From positions 868,001 through 932,000 of the forward strand of contig NZ_CANLNE010000003.1 of NCBI RefSeq assembly GCF_947492555.1: 64,000 nt of DNA. The letters run 5' to 3'. The notes under the pieces were generated by a model. It was not told the DNA's origin. It saw only the letters and a program-made list of their open reading frames with translations, and searched no databases. Shown piece after piece: positions 8,899-17,786 of the stretch (its first letter is position 1; each line of letters opens with the position of its first letter). A program made the position numbers and the translations under genes. This DNA comes from an uncultured Roseobacter sp. (GTDB taxonomy: Bacteria; Pseudomonadota; Alphaproteobacteria; Rhodobacterales; Rhodobacteraceae).

Positions 8899-10446
8899 TC
8901 ACCGCCCCTTGAACAGCCCGCCTAAGATCCCTCTTACGAGGCGGCGGCCGGTGGTGCCGGAGAGCTCTTTGATCACCGCGTTGGCGACGGCGCCGCCGAG
9001 GGTTTTGCTCTGGCGGCGGCTCGCGCGAGAGGTGGAGCGGGCGACGCGGGCGCCGGTGTAGCGGCGGGCGGCGCTGAATTCGCGGGCGAGCGGGGACGCG
9101 TCTTCCTCCGCCGCTTCCTCCGCTTTGGCAGCCTCTGCGGCAGCCTGGTCCGCGCGTTGCTTCAGGATCTCGAAGGCGGATTTGCGATCCACCGGGTCAT
9201 CGTATTTTCCGGCCATGTCGGAACCCACCATGATCTCGGCGCGCTCGGCCTTGGTGATGGGCCCCAGCTGTGACGACGGCGGACGGATCAGCGTACGTTC
9301 GACCACGCCCGGCACGCCCTTTTTCTGCAGCATGGAGGTCACGGCCTCGCCCACGCCGACCTCGCGGATCGCCTCTTCAGTCTCGAAAGCCGGGTTCTCG
9401 CGGTAGGTCTCGGCGGCCATGCGCAGCTCTTTGCGGTCCTTCGCAGTGAAGGCGCGCAGGGCGTGCTGGATGCGGTTGCCAAGCTGGCCGAGGATGTCTT
9501 CGGGCACATCCGCCGGGTTCTGGGTGATGAAATAAACGCCGACGCCCTTCGAGCGGATCAGACGCGCCACCTGTTCGACCTTGTCGACCAGCGCCTTGGG
9601 GGCATCGTCAAAGAGCAGATGTGCTTCGTCAAAGAAGAAGACGAGTTTGGGTTTGTCGGGGTCACCTACCTCAGGCAGTTCCTCAAAGAGTTCGGACAGA
9701 AGCCAGAGCAGGAAGGTGGCGTAGAGACCCGGAGCGCCCATCAGTTTGTCTGCGGCGAGGATGTTGATTTCACCCTTGCCCGTTGCGTCAATACGCATGA
9801 GATCGGAGAGCGCCAGCGCCGGTTCCCCAAAGAGCCCTGCCCCGCCCTGATTTTCCAGCACCAGCAGACGGCGTTGAATGGCACCGATAGAAGCGGCGGA
9901 GACATTACCGTAGCGCAGTGACAATTCCTTGGCGTTCTCACCGATCCAGACCAGCAGCGATTGCAGGTCTTTCAGATCGAGGAGCGGCAGCCCGTCCTCA
10001 TCCGCCAGCCGGAAGGCGATGTTCAGGATACCCTCCTGTGCGTCAGTGAGCTCCAGCAGACGGGCGAGCAGCAGCGGCCCCATCTCGGAGACAGTGGTGC
10101 GCACCGGATGTCCCTGATCACCAAAAAGGTCCCAGAAGGTCACCGGGAAAGCCTCGTAGATGTACTCGGCGAAGCCAATTTTCTCCGCGCGCTCCGTAAA
10201 GGGGCGGTGCAGCTTGTGGCTTTCGCTGCCGGCTTTGGCGAGACCCGAGAGGTCCCCTTTCACGTCCGACAGGAAGACCGGGACACCCGCGTTGGAAAAC
10301 CCCTCTGCGAGGATCTGCAACGTGACGGTCTTGCCGGTGCCGGTAGCGCCTGCGATCAGCCCGTGGCGGTTCGCATACCCAAGGCTGAGAAACTGCTGCA
10401 CGCCATAGTCCGGCCCGCCGCCGCCGATAAAGATGTCTGATGTCAC
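8899..10446 (-). CDS. HerA-like ATPase (DUF853 helicase family)
   Basis: A P-loop ATPase of 515 residues of the HerA/FtsK superfamily, DUF853 subgroup (YjgR-like). Walker A is [10 protein letters not shown] at about residues 34-43, and Walker B is [42 protein letters not shown] holds the sensor and arginine-finger region. The C-terminal quarter is Ala/Glu- then Arg/Ser-rich and low in complexity. No NurA nuclease or other partner is adjacent, so this is probably the widespread stand-alone bacterial form, not a defence module. Its cellular role is not established. Confidence 0.93.
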   Translation of the reverse strand: MTSDIFIGGGGPDYGVQQFLSLGYANRHGLIAGATGTGKTVTLQILAEGFSNAGVPVFLSDVKGDLSGLAKAGSESHKLHRPFTERAEKIGFAEYIYEAFPVTFWDLFGDQGHPVRTTVSEMGPLLLARLLELTDAQEGILNIAFRLADEDGLPLLDLKDLQSLLVWIGENAKELSLRYGNVSAASIGAIQRRLLVLENQGGAGLFGEPALALSDLMRIDATGKGEINILAADKLMGAPGLYATFLLWLLSELFEELPEVGDPDKPKLVFFFDEAHLLFDDAPKALVDKVEQVARLIRSKGVGVYFITQNPADVPEDILGQLGNRIQHALRAFTAKDRKELRMAAETYRENPAFETEEAIREVGVGEAVTSMLQKKGVPGVVERTLIRPPSSQLGPITKAERAEIMVGSDMAGKYDDPVDRKSAFEILKQRADQAAAEAAKAEEAAEEDASPLAREFSAARRYTGARVARSTSRASRRQSKTLGGAVANAVIKELSGTTGRRLVRGILGGLFKGR

Positions 10447-10569
10447 GCCAAAGGCCCCCTTGAAAAAACACGTCCTCTGACCATACGTTTTTAACCTTTG
10501 AGGGCCATAGTCAATTTGCCCGGCTGGTGGTTATGTCCTTCCCGGCATGGGCATCCTCCCTGTCAGACT

Positions 10570-10600
10570 GGCCGTGCCGATTTTCGGTACGGCCCTTTTT
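10570..10600 (+). terminator. rho-independent terminator with no upstream plus-strand gene
   Basis: Arms GGCCGTGCCG (10570-10579) and CGGTACGGCC (10585-10594) pair with one G-T, have a five-base loop, and are followed by CTTTTT. The T-run reads on the plus strand, yet the nearest upstream gene (8899-10446) is on the minus strand. It therefore points to an unannotated plus-strand transcript starting after about 10450. Confidence 0.7.
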
Positions 10601-10646
10601 ACACGATGATTTTATCTTATCAGTCTCAATTTCTACGACTTTCCGG

Positions 10647-10675
10647 TTGACGGCGCGAAACCGGTTGCGTAGCCT
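10647..10675 (+). promoter_or_regulatory. candidate sigma70 promoter for a small RNA
   Basis: TTGACG (10647-10652) and TAGCCT (10670-10675) are separated by 17 bases. The -35 matches the alphaproteobacterial consensus well and the -10 only partly. Transcription would start near 10682 and run into the strong terminator at 10721-10747. Confidence 0.4.
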
Positions 10676-10681
10676 CCCCGC

Positions 10682-10747
10682 AATAAGTCGGCCAGTCCGA
10701 CGGGGAGAAGAAAATTTGGGAAGGGATGCGTTGCGCATCCCTTTTCT
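10682..10747 (+). ncRNA. candidate small RNA in the herA-like/ialB intergenic region
   Basis: An inferred transcript of about 66 nt. It contains a stem-loop GTCGG-CCAGT-CCGAC, flanked by CCCCG / CGGGG-type complementarity, then a purine-rich single-stranded stretch (GAGAAGAAAA), and ends in a very strong terminator hairpin. No open frame fits. The layout (promoter, internal stem-loop, linker, intrinsic terminator) is that of a trans-acting sRNA. It matches no RNA family I can name. Confidence 0.4.
10721..10747 (+). terminator. strong intrinsic terminator
   Basis: Perfect 10-bp arms AAGGGATGCG / CGCATCCCTT around a TTG loop, followed by TTCTT. It lies upstream of the ialB-like gene and downstream of no known plus-strand gene, so it likely ends the candidate small RNA. 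Confidence 0.75.
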
Positions 10748-10865
10748 TATTGAGCGGCCATAGCAATAAAAAACTGGCGGGTTACACAGCGATTTCATGC
10801 GCATGGGACTGACACTTGGCTGACCGCATGATACACCGCAGAAAACCAATGAACACGGAGCAATC

Positions 10866-11495
10866 ATGCCCAAGCTGACGTCATTTTATTCCATCGCAAC
10901 AGCGTTGCCGCTGATCCTTGCCGCATCATGTGCGATGGCTCAATCCACGACAACGGAAGAAACCGCCGATGAACCTGCACAGGAAACACCGGGTCCTGCG
11001 GATGGTCTGAGCCTCGGCGAAGAGGCGTCCGAAGGTCCGAAAGTTGGCGAGACCTATGTCAAGGAAGAACACGGCGACTGGAGCATGCGGTGCATCAAGA
11101 CGGAGGAAGGCGACGACCCCTGTCAGATGTATCAACTTTTGGCCGATGGCGAGGGGACGCCCATCTCGGAATTCACCCTGTTCCGCCTGCCGGGAGAAGG
11201 GCAGGCCCGCGCCGGTGCAACGGTGATTGTCCCGCTGGAGACATCACTGGCTGCGCAACTGACGGTCAAGATCGATAGCAATGCCGCCAAGCGCTATCCT
11301 TTCGCATTTTGCAACAGCATTGGCTGCTACGCGCGGATTGGACTGACCCAGGAGGATATCGACGGCTTCAAGAAGGGTAATCAGGCGACGCTGACCATCG
11401 TACCGGTTCTGGCGCCTGATCAGAAAGTCGACATTTCACTGTCCTTGACCGGCTTCACCGCCGCCTATGATGTCGTGTCGGTGATCGAGCAATAA
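10866..11495 (+). CDS. invasion-associated locus B (IalB) family exported protein
   Basis: An exported protein of 209 residues. It has a Sec signal peptide (about residues 1-25, ending SCAMAQ) and then an acidic, Pro/Glu-rich linker to about residue 60. The IalB-type domain follows: VKEEHGDWSMRCIKTEEGDDPCQMYQLL, a pair of cysteines in FAFCNSIGCYARIGLT, and a C-terminal DISLSLTGFTAAYDVV. In Bartonella the founding member aids host-cell entry, but in free-living alphaproteobacteria the family is common and its role is unknown. The gene stands alone and ends in its own terminator. Confidence 0.9.
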   Translation: MPKLTSFYSIATALPLILAASCAMAQSTTTEETADEPAQETPGPADGLSLGEEASEGPKVGETYVKEEHGDWSMRCIKTEEGDDPCQMYQLLADGEGTPISEFTLFRLPGEGQARAGATVIVPLETSLAAQLTVKIDSNAAKRYPFAFCNSIGCYARIGLTQEDIDGFKKGNQATLTIVPVLAPDQKVDISLSLTGFTAAYDVVSVIEQ

Positions 11496-11517
11496 GCGTA
11501 CGTCAGATGTGCAACGC

Positions 11518-11547
11518 GGTCGCCCCCGGATCGGGGCGGCCTTTTTT
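11518..11547 (+). terminator. intrinsic terminator after the ialB-like gene
   Basis: Arms GGTCGCCCC and GGGGCGGCC (one G-T pair) are followed by a run of six T. It lies between two convergent genes and overlaps the last two bases of the KAS gene at 11546. Confidence 0.8.
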
Positions 11548-12754
11548 ACGTCGCGCGTAAAGCCAACACGGCGTTCATGCCGCCAAAGGCAAAGGCATTG
11601 GAAATGGCAACCTTGATCCTGGCCTCACGGGCCTCGTTCGGGACAACGTCCAGCGCGCACTCCGGATCGGGTTCTTCGTAGCCAATGGTGGGGGCAATGA
11701 CCCCATCGCGCAGGGCCATGATGCAGGCCAACAGTTCCACCGCCCCGGTGCCGCCGATCAGATGTCCGTGCATCGATTTGGTCGAAGAGATCATCAGCTT
11801 GTCCGCATGCGGCCCAAAGACGTCTGCCACCGCCGCACATTCGGTCTTGTCGTTGGCTGCGGTACCGGTGCCATGAGCGTTGATATACCCCACTTCGTCG
11901 CGATTGATCCCGGCGTCGGCCAGCGCGCCGGACATGGCCCGTGATGCGCCGTTCTTGGATGGCATCACGATATCACTGGCATCCGAGGACATGGCAAATC
12001 CGGCAATCTCGCACAGAATGTCCGCGCCACGCGCCCGCGCATGCTCGAATTCCTCGAAGACAAAGACACCTGCCCCTTCCCCCTGCACCATGCCGTTGCG
12101 GTTGGCGGAGAACGGGCGACAGGCATCGCGGCTCATCACCCGCAGCCCTTCCCAGGCTTTCACGCCGCCAAAGCAGAGCATGCTTTCCGATCCGCCCGTC
12201 ACCATGGCCGGTGCCATGCCGGAACGGACCATGGAAAACGCCTGGGCCATCGCGTGGTTCGACGAGGCACAGGCCGTGGACACCGTAAAGGAGGGCCCCT
12301 TGAGGTTGTGCTCCATGCTCACGTGGGAGGCGGCCGCATTGTTCATCAGCTTGGGGACTACGAAGGGGTGCACGCGGTTCTTGCCGTCTTCGTAGACGGA
12401 GCGGTAATTGTCGTCCCAGGTGCTGACGCCGCCGCCCGCCGTGCCCAGAACAACGCCCGATTTCGCCGCCAGTTCACCGCTGAAGGTCAGGCCCGACTGG
12501 TCGATGGCCTCTTTGGCCGCGGCCAGTGTGAATTGCGTGAAGCGGTCGTAGAGTGACATTTGCTGGCGGTTGTAGCGGCCCTCGGCCTCGAACCCCCGCA
12601 CCTGCCCGCCGATCTGGATCGATAGGCGTTCCACATCCCGCAATTCGAGTGCCCCGATGCCGCACACACCGGCGCGCATCGCTGCCAGGGTCGAGGGCAC
12701 ATCATGCCCCAGCGCGTTGATGGTCCCTGCCCCGGTGATGACGACGCGTTTCAT
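11546..12754 (-). CDS. beta-ketoacyl-ACP synthase (FabF-like, KAS II family)
   Basis: A 402-residue thiolase-fold condensing enzyme. The catalytic triad is visible: Cys162 in VSTACASSNHA, His294 in INAHGTGTA, and His331 in the STKSMHGH stretch. The frame stays open 61 codons upstream into the ACP gene, but MKRVVITGAG at 12754 is the family start. Its stop is in the terminator of the convergent ialB-like gene. It is 7 bp downstream of an ACP gene and after an lpxD-like gene. The trio suggests a dedicated acyl-chain elongation system feeding lipid A or another envelope lipid (inference), not general fatty-acid synthesis. Confidence 0.93.
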   Translation of the reverse strand: MKRVVITGAGTINALGHDVPSTLAAMRAGVCGIGALELRDVERLSIQIGGQVRGFEAEGRYNRQQMSLYDRFTQFTLAAAKEAIDQSGLTFSGELAAKSGVVLGTAGGGVSTWDDNYRSVYEDGKNRVHPFVVPKLMNNAAASHVSMEHNLKGPSFTVSTACASSNHAMAQAFSMVRSGMAPAMVTGGSESMLCFGGVKAWEGLRVMSRDACRPFSANRNGMVQGEGAGVFVFEEFEHARARGADILCEIAGFAMSSDASDIVMPSKNGASRAMSGALADAGINRDEVGYINAHGTGTAANDKTECAAVADVFGPHADKLMISSTKSMHGHLIGGTGAVELLACIMALRDGVIAPTIGYEEPDPECALDVVPNEAREARIKVAISNAFAFGGMNAVLALRAT

Positions 12755-12761
12755 TTTGGCG

Positions 12762-13019
12762 TCAACTCTGCTCCGCTTGCAGGCGTTCGATACCTGCAAC
12801 GATGGAGGCCACAGTGGAGATATCGAAGTCCGATGCCTTGGGATCGTTGGCGTTGAAGGGCACGGAGATGTCAAAGGCCTCTTCGATGGAGAAGATGCTC
12901 TCCACCAGCCCGAGACTGTCGATCCCGAGGTCTTCAAGTGTGCTGTCCATGGTGACGTTGGATGGATCCAGAACAGCCTGTTCCGCGATGATGGCGATGA
13001 CTTTGTCTTGCGTGCTCAC
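12762..13019 (-). CDS. acyl carrier protein
   Basis: An acyl carrier protein of 85 residues. The phosphopantetheine attachment Ser is Ser35 in GIDSLGLVE. It is an acidic four-helix protein of normal length, and the second helix VESIFSIEEAFDI is typical. It is a specialised ACP rather than the housekeeping AcpP, judged by its location between lpxD-like and KAS genes and by GIDSLGLVE differing from the usual GADSLDTVE. It is presumably the carrier for the acyl chain made by the adjacent synthase and transferred by the LpxD-like enzyme (inference). Confidence 0.92.
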   Translation of the reverse strand: MSTQDKVIAIIAEQAVLDPSNVTMDSTLEDLGIDSLGLVESIFSIEEAFDISVPFNANDPKASDFDISTVASIVAGIERLQAEQS

Positions 13020-13053
13020 GCGCTCAATCCTCCGGCTTTACCCGCCCTTGGAT

Positions 13054-14154
13054 TTAGTCACTCTGGCCCGATTTGAAAACCGCTTTCTGCAAGGCCGCAA
13101 CGTCACGCAGGATGCGCGGCAGGCGGCGCGTGGCCTTGTAGCTTTCGACGTGGGTTTCCATTTTCACCGCCGGATAGCCGAGGATGGAGCGCCCTGCAGG
13201 CACATTGGAGAGAATCTTGCTGCCGCCCCCTGCGATCACACCATCCCCGATGAAAATATTGTCGCTGACGCCGACCTGCCCGCCGAGGATCACGTAGTTG
13301 CCGATATCCACCGACCCTGCGATGCCCACGCAGCCGCAGAGCAGGCAGTCTGTGCCGACCACACAGTTATGTCCGATGTGCACGAGGTTATCGATCTTGG
13401 TGCGGTCGCCCACGATGGTGTCGCGGATGGTGCCGCAGTCGATCACCGAATTCATGCCGATCTCGATGTCATCGCCCAGGGTCACAGCGCCGAGCGAGTG
13501 GATGCGGGTCCAGGACTGCGCTTCCGTTTCCTGCTGATCGCCCAAAGTGCTGCGCGTCGCTTCGACGGCGGAGCGGTCCGGGGTGACAAAGGAAAACCCA
13601 TCACCGCCAACCCGCGCACCGGGCTGCGCGATGAACCGCGCACCGATCCGGACACGGGCGCCGATACCCACACCTTCGCGTAGAAAGGCGTCCTCGCCGA
13701 TTTCGGCGTTCCAGCCGATGAAACACTGCGGGCCGATAACAGATCCTGCGCCAATCTTTGCACCCGCACCAATCACCGTGAAAGGCCCGACGCTGACGCC
13801 CGCGCCCAGTTCCGCTGTCGCGTCGATCACCGCAGAGGGGTGGATGCCCGCGCCAAATCCCTGACCGGGGTCCATCAGCTTGGTGATGCCGGACATCGCA
13901 TAGCGCGGGCGGTTGGGAATAATCGCCGCCTTCAGCCCAAGCGCTTCCCAGTCCGCCCCCTGCCACAACAGGCCAACGCGGGCCTGGCCGGAACTAAGCG
14001 CATCCGCATAGGTCTGGCTGGTCGCAATGGCGATATCATCAGGCCCCGCTGTTTGCGGCTCCGAAGCGCGGGATACGCGCAAACTCGTATCGCCATGCGC
14101 CTCTGATCCCAGAGCGGCGGCAATCTCCTGAACGCTGTGGCTTGTCTCTGTCAT
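13054..14154 (-). CDS. lpxD: UDP-3-O-(3-hydroxyacyl)glucosamine N-acyltransferase (LpxD-like)
   Basis: A 366-residue LpxD-family enzyme, the third step of lipid A synthesis, which transfers a 3-hydroxyacyl chain from ACP to the 2-amino group. It has the N-terminal uridine-binding domain (about 1-100), then a left-handed beta-helix of hexapeptide repeats from IHPSAVIDATAELG to IFIGDGVIAGGG. DNLVHIGHNCVVG contains the catalytic His. It is slightly longer than E. coli LpxD. It is not beside the usual bamA-fabZ-lpxA genes here, and comes with its own ACP and KAS, so it may be a second paralogue; the rest of the genome is needed to tell. Confidence 0.88.
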   Translation of the reverse strand: MTETSHSVQEIAAALGSEAHGDTSLRVSRASEPQTAGPDDIAIATSQTYADALSSGQARVGLLWQGADWEALGLKAAIIPNRPRYAMSGITKLMDPGQGFGAGIHPSAVIDATAELGAGVSVGPFTVIGAGAKIGAGSVIGPQCFIGWNAEIGEDAFLREGVGIGARVRIGARFIAQPGARVGGDGFSFVTPDRSAVEATRSTLGDQQETEAQSWTRIHSLGAVTLGDDIEIGMNSVIDCGTIRDTIVGDRTKIDNLVHIGHNCVVGTDCLLCGCVGIAGSVDIGNYVILGGQVGVSDNIFIGDGVIAGGGSKILSNVPAGRSILGYPAVKMETHVESYKATRRLPRILRDVAALQKAVFKSGQSD

Positions 14155-14186
14155 GGTGCTGCCCCCGGTCTGATCCGGGCGCAGAT

Positions 14187-15800
14187 TTACCCCTGAACGG
14201 CGCGCAGCGCCACCCCTGCTTTGGAGAGGGCGTTCCAGATGCGTCCGTCCCGTCCGTAGATGTCGCGGCGGAACTGGGTGCGGCCCTTCCCGTCCACAAA
14301 GGCGGTGCGGTAGATGATATGCACAGGCACCGGTTGTTTCAGATCGACCTGCTGCTCTTTGCCGGTGGCCAGACGCGCCTGAAAGAAGCCCTTTGGATCG
14401 CTGGTCTGCCTGGCCAGCAGCGCATAGGCAAAATCAAACGGATCGGCGAGACGGATACACCCGTGGCTGTAGGCACGGACTTCGCGACCAAAGAGGTTCT
14501 TGGCCGGCGTGTCGTGCAGGTAAATGTTGTGTTTGTTGGGGAACATGAACTTCACCAGACCCAGCGCATTGCCGCGGCTTGGCGGCTGGCGCATGGCAAA
14601 GGGGAAGGTACGCGCCGTGAACTGGGTGAAATCCACCGCTGACCGGTCGATCCGGCGCCCGTTCCGATCCGTGATCTCGATATGGTTTACGGCGTTCGGG
14701 TTTGCCTGCAGTTCCGGCAGGTACTCCTTGGTCACGATGGAGCGTGGCACGTACCAGCTGGGATTGATCACCATGAATTCCATCACGTCGGAGAATTCCG
14801 GGGACTGACGGTCGCGCTCACGGTGGCCGATGACGGAACGGGTCTCAAAGGTGACCTTGCCGTTGTCGATGATCTTGGCCGTAAAGTCGGTCAGGTTGAC
14901 CTCGATATGGCGCTTGCCGCGTTCCTGGTTCAGCCAGCGTTCGCGTTCCATCGCGACGATGACGGATTGCAGGCGTTCCTGCACGGAGACGTTGACCTCT
15001 TTCATCGTGCCTGGACCGGCCACGCCGTCCTGCGCCAGACCATGGGCGCCTTGGAACTGCTGCACGGCGGCGGTCATCCTTGCGTCATAGCTCTGACCGG
15101 CGTTCCGTTTCATGAAACCCATGCGTACCAGGCGGTCCCGCAGGGCCACAACCGCCGTGCCCGACGCGCCGGGTTTCAGGGTTTTCGCAGGAACGGTTGG
15201 ACCCCAGCCCCCCTTCGCCAGCAGACGTTCAAGGCGCAGTTTCTCTTTCATCAACCCTGTGTACTCGTGGGTCTTGGGCGCCAGTGCGCGAAAGAACCCC
15301 TTGGGTGAGGATTTGGCAAAGTTCACAAGATACGACGTGCGATCCCGGTAGGGAACCTTGCGCACGATGGCTTTGTCAACGCGACTGGGGATCAGGACGC
15401 CGGTCTGCAGATCACGCGCGAACTGCAGAAAGACACGGCTGATTTCGACTTCGAGAAGGCCGAGATCACGCGGTGTACGCGCGGCTTTCATCTTGGCTTG
15501 CAGCCCCTCGACGTCATAGCGCGCAGCAGGCAGGCCATGATCCCCAGCCGCGGTCAAGGCTTGGATGAGGGCAGAGCGCCGATTGCGATCACGCCCCTTG
15601 CCGGTCCAGATACCTTCATAGGCATTGGCCTGATAGAAAGCGGAAATGTCCTTGTCGCGCGCGGCAGCTTCCGCCACAGCCTGTTTGAAAGCGGTGACCT
15701 GGGCCGCAACAGGTGTCGGCGTCACGTAACTGAAGAGCGCCAACAGCAAGCCTGTTAAGGCAAAAACCAAAGAACGATTGCGCAAGACCAAAGACGGCAT
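14187..15800 (-). CDS. L,D-transpeptidase family protein (YcbB/LdtD-like)
   Basis: An envelope enzyme of about 537 residues that forms 3-3 cross-links in peptidoglycan. It has a signal/anchor segment (SLVFALTGLLLALFSYV, residues 10-27), an N-terminal helical domain, a peptidoglycan-binding domain 1 (LVRMGFMKRNAGQSYDARM) and a YkuD catalytic domain ending in AYSHGCIRLADP, with the nucleophile at about Cys448. This order is that of the YcbB (LdtD) type. The start at 15800 follows GAGGG; the frame is open to 15866 without family similarity. It is divergent from the DUF882 gene, another peptidoglycan-related gene. Confidence 0.92.
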   Translation of the reverse strand: MPSLVLRNRSLVFALTGLLLALFSYVTPTPVAAQVTAFKQAVAEAAARDKDISAFYQANAYEGIWTGKGRDRNRRSALIQALTAAGDHGLPAARYDVEGLQAKMKAARTPRDLGLLEVEISRVFLQFARDLQTGVLIPSRVDKAIVRKVPYRDRTSYLVNFAKSSPKGFFRALAPKTHEYTGLMKEKLRLERLLAKGGWGPTVPAKTLKPGASGTAVVALRDRLVRMGFMKRNAGQSYDARMTAAVQQFQGAHGLAQDGVAGPGTMKEVNVSVQERLQSVIVAMERERWLNQERGKRHIEVNLTDFTAKIIDNGKVTFETRSVIGHRERDRQSPEFSDVMEFMVINPSWYVPRSIVTKEYLPELQANPNAVNHIEITDRNGRRIDRSAVDFTQFTARTFPFAMRQPPSRGNALGLVKFMFPNKHNIYLHDTPAKNLFGREVRAYSHGCIRLADPFDFAYALLARQTSDPKGFFQARLATGKEQQVDLKQPVPVHIIYRTAFVDGKGRTQFRRDIYGRDGRIWNALSKAGVALRAVQG

Positions 15801-16102
15801 AAGACCCTCACTCGAAAAATAATCGTACCGGTTGTGACCGCGCACCCTTGTCATGTCCAATAACATTTCGGCTTTCGGTCAAGGAAAGGTGAAAATGATG
15901 CACGCGCGCATCGCTCCAGCAAAATGTGATCCACCTTCTCATTATTGGCGATATTTTGCCTAAAATTGCGCAAAAACAGATGCTCCCCCTTTCAGCACTT
16001 GGTTAACAATCAGGGCTATGACATACCAATGTTGCATCTGGGGAAGAGATGACACCCCCGTGTAACATCACGGGTAAAGGCAGAATACGGGGCGAAGACC
16101 AC

Positions 16103-16672
16103 ATGACGATTGACGGTTCATCGAGCATGTCCCGCCGTGCGCTTCTGGGCGCATTCGCGGCGACAGCGATCACAGCAGCACCAACATTTGCCAACGCGGC
16201 GGGATTCCTGCGCGGCGGTGGTGACATCCGACGTATCAAGATGTATTCCGGCAGGACCGGCGAGCGCATCGATATGATTTACTGGATCGAGGGCAAGTAC
16301 GTCCGCGAAGCAGTCAAGGAAATCAACCACTTCATGCGGGATTGGCGCACCGACGGCGTCAAGTCGATGGACCTGCGCACAATCGACATCATGTCGGCCG
16401 CGCACAATCTTCTGGATGCCTCGGAGCCTTACATGCTTCTGTCCGGCTATCGCAGTCCTCAAACCAACGCCATGCTGCGCTCGCGCAGCCGGGGTGTGGC
16501 CAAGAACTCGCTGCACATGAAAGGCCAGGCGGCTGATCTGCGTTTGTCGAGCCGATCGGTTGGTCAGGTGGCGCGCGCCGCGGCGGCCTGCAAGGGCGGC
16601 GGTGTTGGTAAATACTCGCGGTCCAATTTCGTGCATATGGACTGCGGAGTCGTGCGCACCTGGGGGCGCTGA
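16103..16672 (+). CDS. DUF882 family (peptidase M15-like) Tat-exported protein
   Basis: A protein of about 189 residues of the DUF882/YcbK group, zinc D,D-peptidase-like enzymes related to peptidase M15. A twin-arginine signal, MSRRALLGAFAATAITAAP, lies near the N-terminus. The zinc site is visible in LHMKGQAADL (His...Asp) and VHMDCG (His), and LSGYRSPQTNAML is the conserved substrate-side loop. The start could be 16103 or 16127; both keep the Tat motif. It lies divergent from the L,D-transpeptidase gene, which fits a role in cell-wall remodelling. Confidence 0.9.
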   Translation: MTIDGSSSMSRRALLGAFAATAITAAPTFANAAGFLRGGGDIRRIKMYSGRTGERIDMIYWIEGKYVREAVKEINHFMRDWRTDGVKSMDLRTIDIMSAAHNLLDASEPYMLLSGYRSPQTNAMLRSRSRGVAKNSLHMKGQAADLRLSSRSVGQVARAAAACKGGGVGKYSRSNFVHMDCGVVRTWGR

Positions 16673-17138
16673 AAACCGCTCATCCTGTATAAATCGAGAT
16701 ATTGAAAGCGGCCTCAGGGTCGCTTTTTGTGTGCAATTTTCCGCACTACATCCCATCGTGACGCCGGGATTGCGGCCTGCGCATCGCGCCCTCTTCCTGG
16801 CCGTTGAAGAGATACCATGGAACGCACGGCCATCGGGGGAGGAAGAGACAGGCCGTGGCTGAGAGACGCGATTTTGCGGAGGCACCCGGTGCGTTGCAAC
16901 CCGCCAGTGTGCAGTGGATTGCAACGCTCTTCCGGCTTGCCCAAGCGTTACACACTTGAATCCTGATTCCGGATGCGAAAATGGAACTTCAAATGAGCAG
17001 CTAGTTAAAAACAAACTTAAGTACTCGTTACTCGGCTACACGTAACTGTGCACACGATATCCAACACCCACACTGTTCGCCATTGATGCGCCAAAAGCGT
17101 TCCCGGGTAAATTCGTGTCATTGCCTAGGTAGATTTAC
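16673..17138. other. intergenic region between convergent genes
   Basis: No coding frame here is convincing. The left end holds the terminator of the DUF882 gene (16705-16728). The right end holds one of two TAGGYA-N4-TACCTA inverted repeats, overlapping the response regulator stop codon. The part around 16990-17060 is AT-richer than its surroundings. Confidence 0.5.
16705..16728 (+). terminator. intrinsic terminator after the DUF882 gene
   Basis: Arms AAAGCGGCC (16705-16713) and GGTCGCTTT (16718-16726) with one G-T pair and a four-base loop run into a T-rich tail. It lies 33 bp past the DUF882 stop. Confidence 0.7.
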
Positions 17139-17141
17139 CTA
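17126..17141. promoter_or_regulatory. inverted repeat TAGGTA-N4-TACCTA at the response regulator 3' end
   Basis: The arms TAGGTA (17126-17131) and TACCTA (17136-17141) are perfect, with GATT between. The right arm contains the TAG stop of the response regulator gene. The same architecture is found at 20907-20922 upstream of the first gene of this group, so it is probably a regulator binding site, likely for the encoded LuxR-type protein (inference). Confidence 0.5.
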
Positions 17142-17786
17142 TGCCCGTTTTCCCGGGCTTTCGAAGAGCTTTGTGGTGTTCGAGAGATCAATCAGTTCTG
17201 CAACCGAGTTGACCCGCATCTTTTCCAGAATGCGGGCGCGGTGGTGATCAACGGTGCGCGGGCTGATGTCCAATTGCCGCGCAACGTCCTTGCTCGATGC
17301 GCTCGACGGGTTGGAAACGAACAGCCCTGCAATCTCTCGTTCACGCTCCGTCAGCTTTTCGAACCTTGCGCGGGCGTTGCGCGCCTTATCTTGCCCCTGC
17401 CGTCGTTGTGCGTCGAGTTCAAGGGCCGTGTCGATCTGCTTGATGAGTGCTTCCTGCCGGAAGGGTTTCTCCAGGAAGTCGATGGCGCCAAGCTTCATCG
17501 CCTGTACTGTCTCGGGCACCCCGCCGTGCCCCGTGATGAAAATCACCGGCAGCGAGTAACCACGTACAACCAGCAGCTTTTGCAACTCCAAACCGGACAT
17601 CTCCGGCATACCATAGTCCAGAATGAGGCAGCCCGACTGATCCGCCTCATACCCGTCCAAAAACGCCTGGGCAGAGTCAAAAACGCAGGTGTTGTACCCC
17701 CGTGTGCGCAGTGCTCGGGACAAGGACGTGCGGATATCCTCGTCGTCATCGACAATGAATACGCAAGGATCAGGCGCTGAATTCAT
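17139..17786 (-). CDS. FixJ/LuxR-type response regulator
   Basis: A two-domain regulator of about 215 residues. The receiver domain has the acidic pocket (FIVDDDEDIR), the phospho-acceptor Asp in LILDYGMPEMSG, the Thr in IFITGHGG and the Lys in FLEKPF. The C-terminal LuxR/FixJ DNA-binding domain follows: LTEREREIAGLF, then KDVARQLDISPRTVDHHRARI. Its start lies inside the kinase gene 3' end (about 17 bp overlap); an in-frame ATG at 17798 is also possible. The overlap makes it the cognate partner of that kinase. The likely target sites are the TAGGYA-N4-TACCTA repeats on either side. Confidence 0.93.
   Translation of the reverse strand: MNSAPDPCVFIVDDDEDIRTSLSRALRTRGYNTCVFDSAQAFLDGYEADQSGCLILDYGMPEMSGLELQKLLVVRGYSLPVIFITGHGGVPETVQAMKLGAIDFLEKPFRQEALIKQIDTALELDAQRRQGQDKARNARARFEKLTEREREIAGLFVSNPSSASSKDVARQLDISPRTVDHHRARILEKMRVNSVAELIDLSNTTKLFESPGKRA

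Noticed and set aside
8899-10446. HerA-like ATPase as part of an anti-phage system
   Set aside because: No nuclease, Sir2 or other defence partner is adjacent, and the protein belongs to the common DUF853 group.
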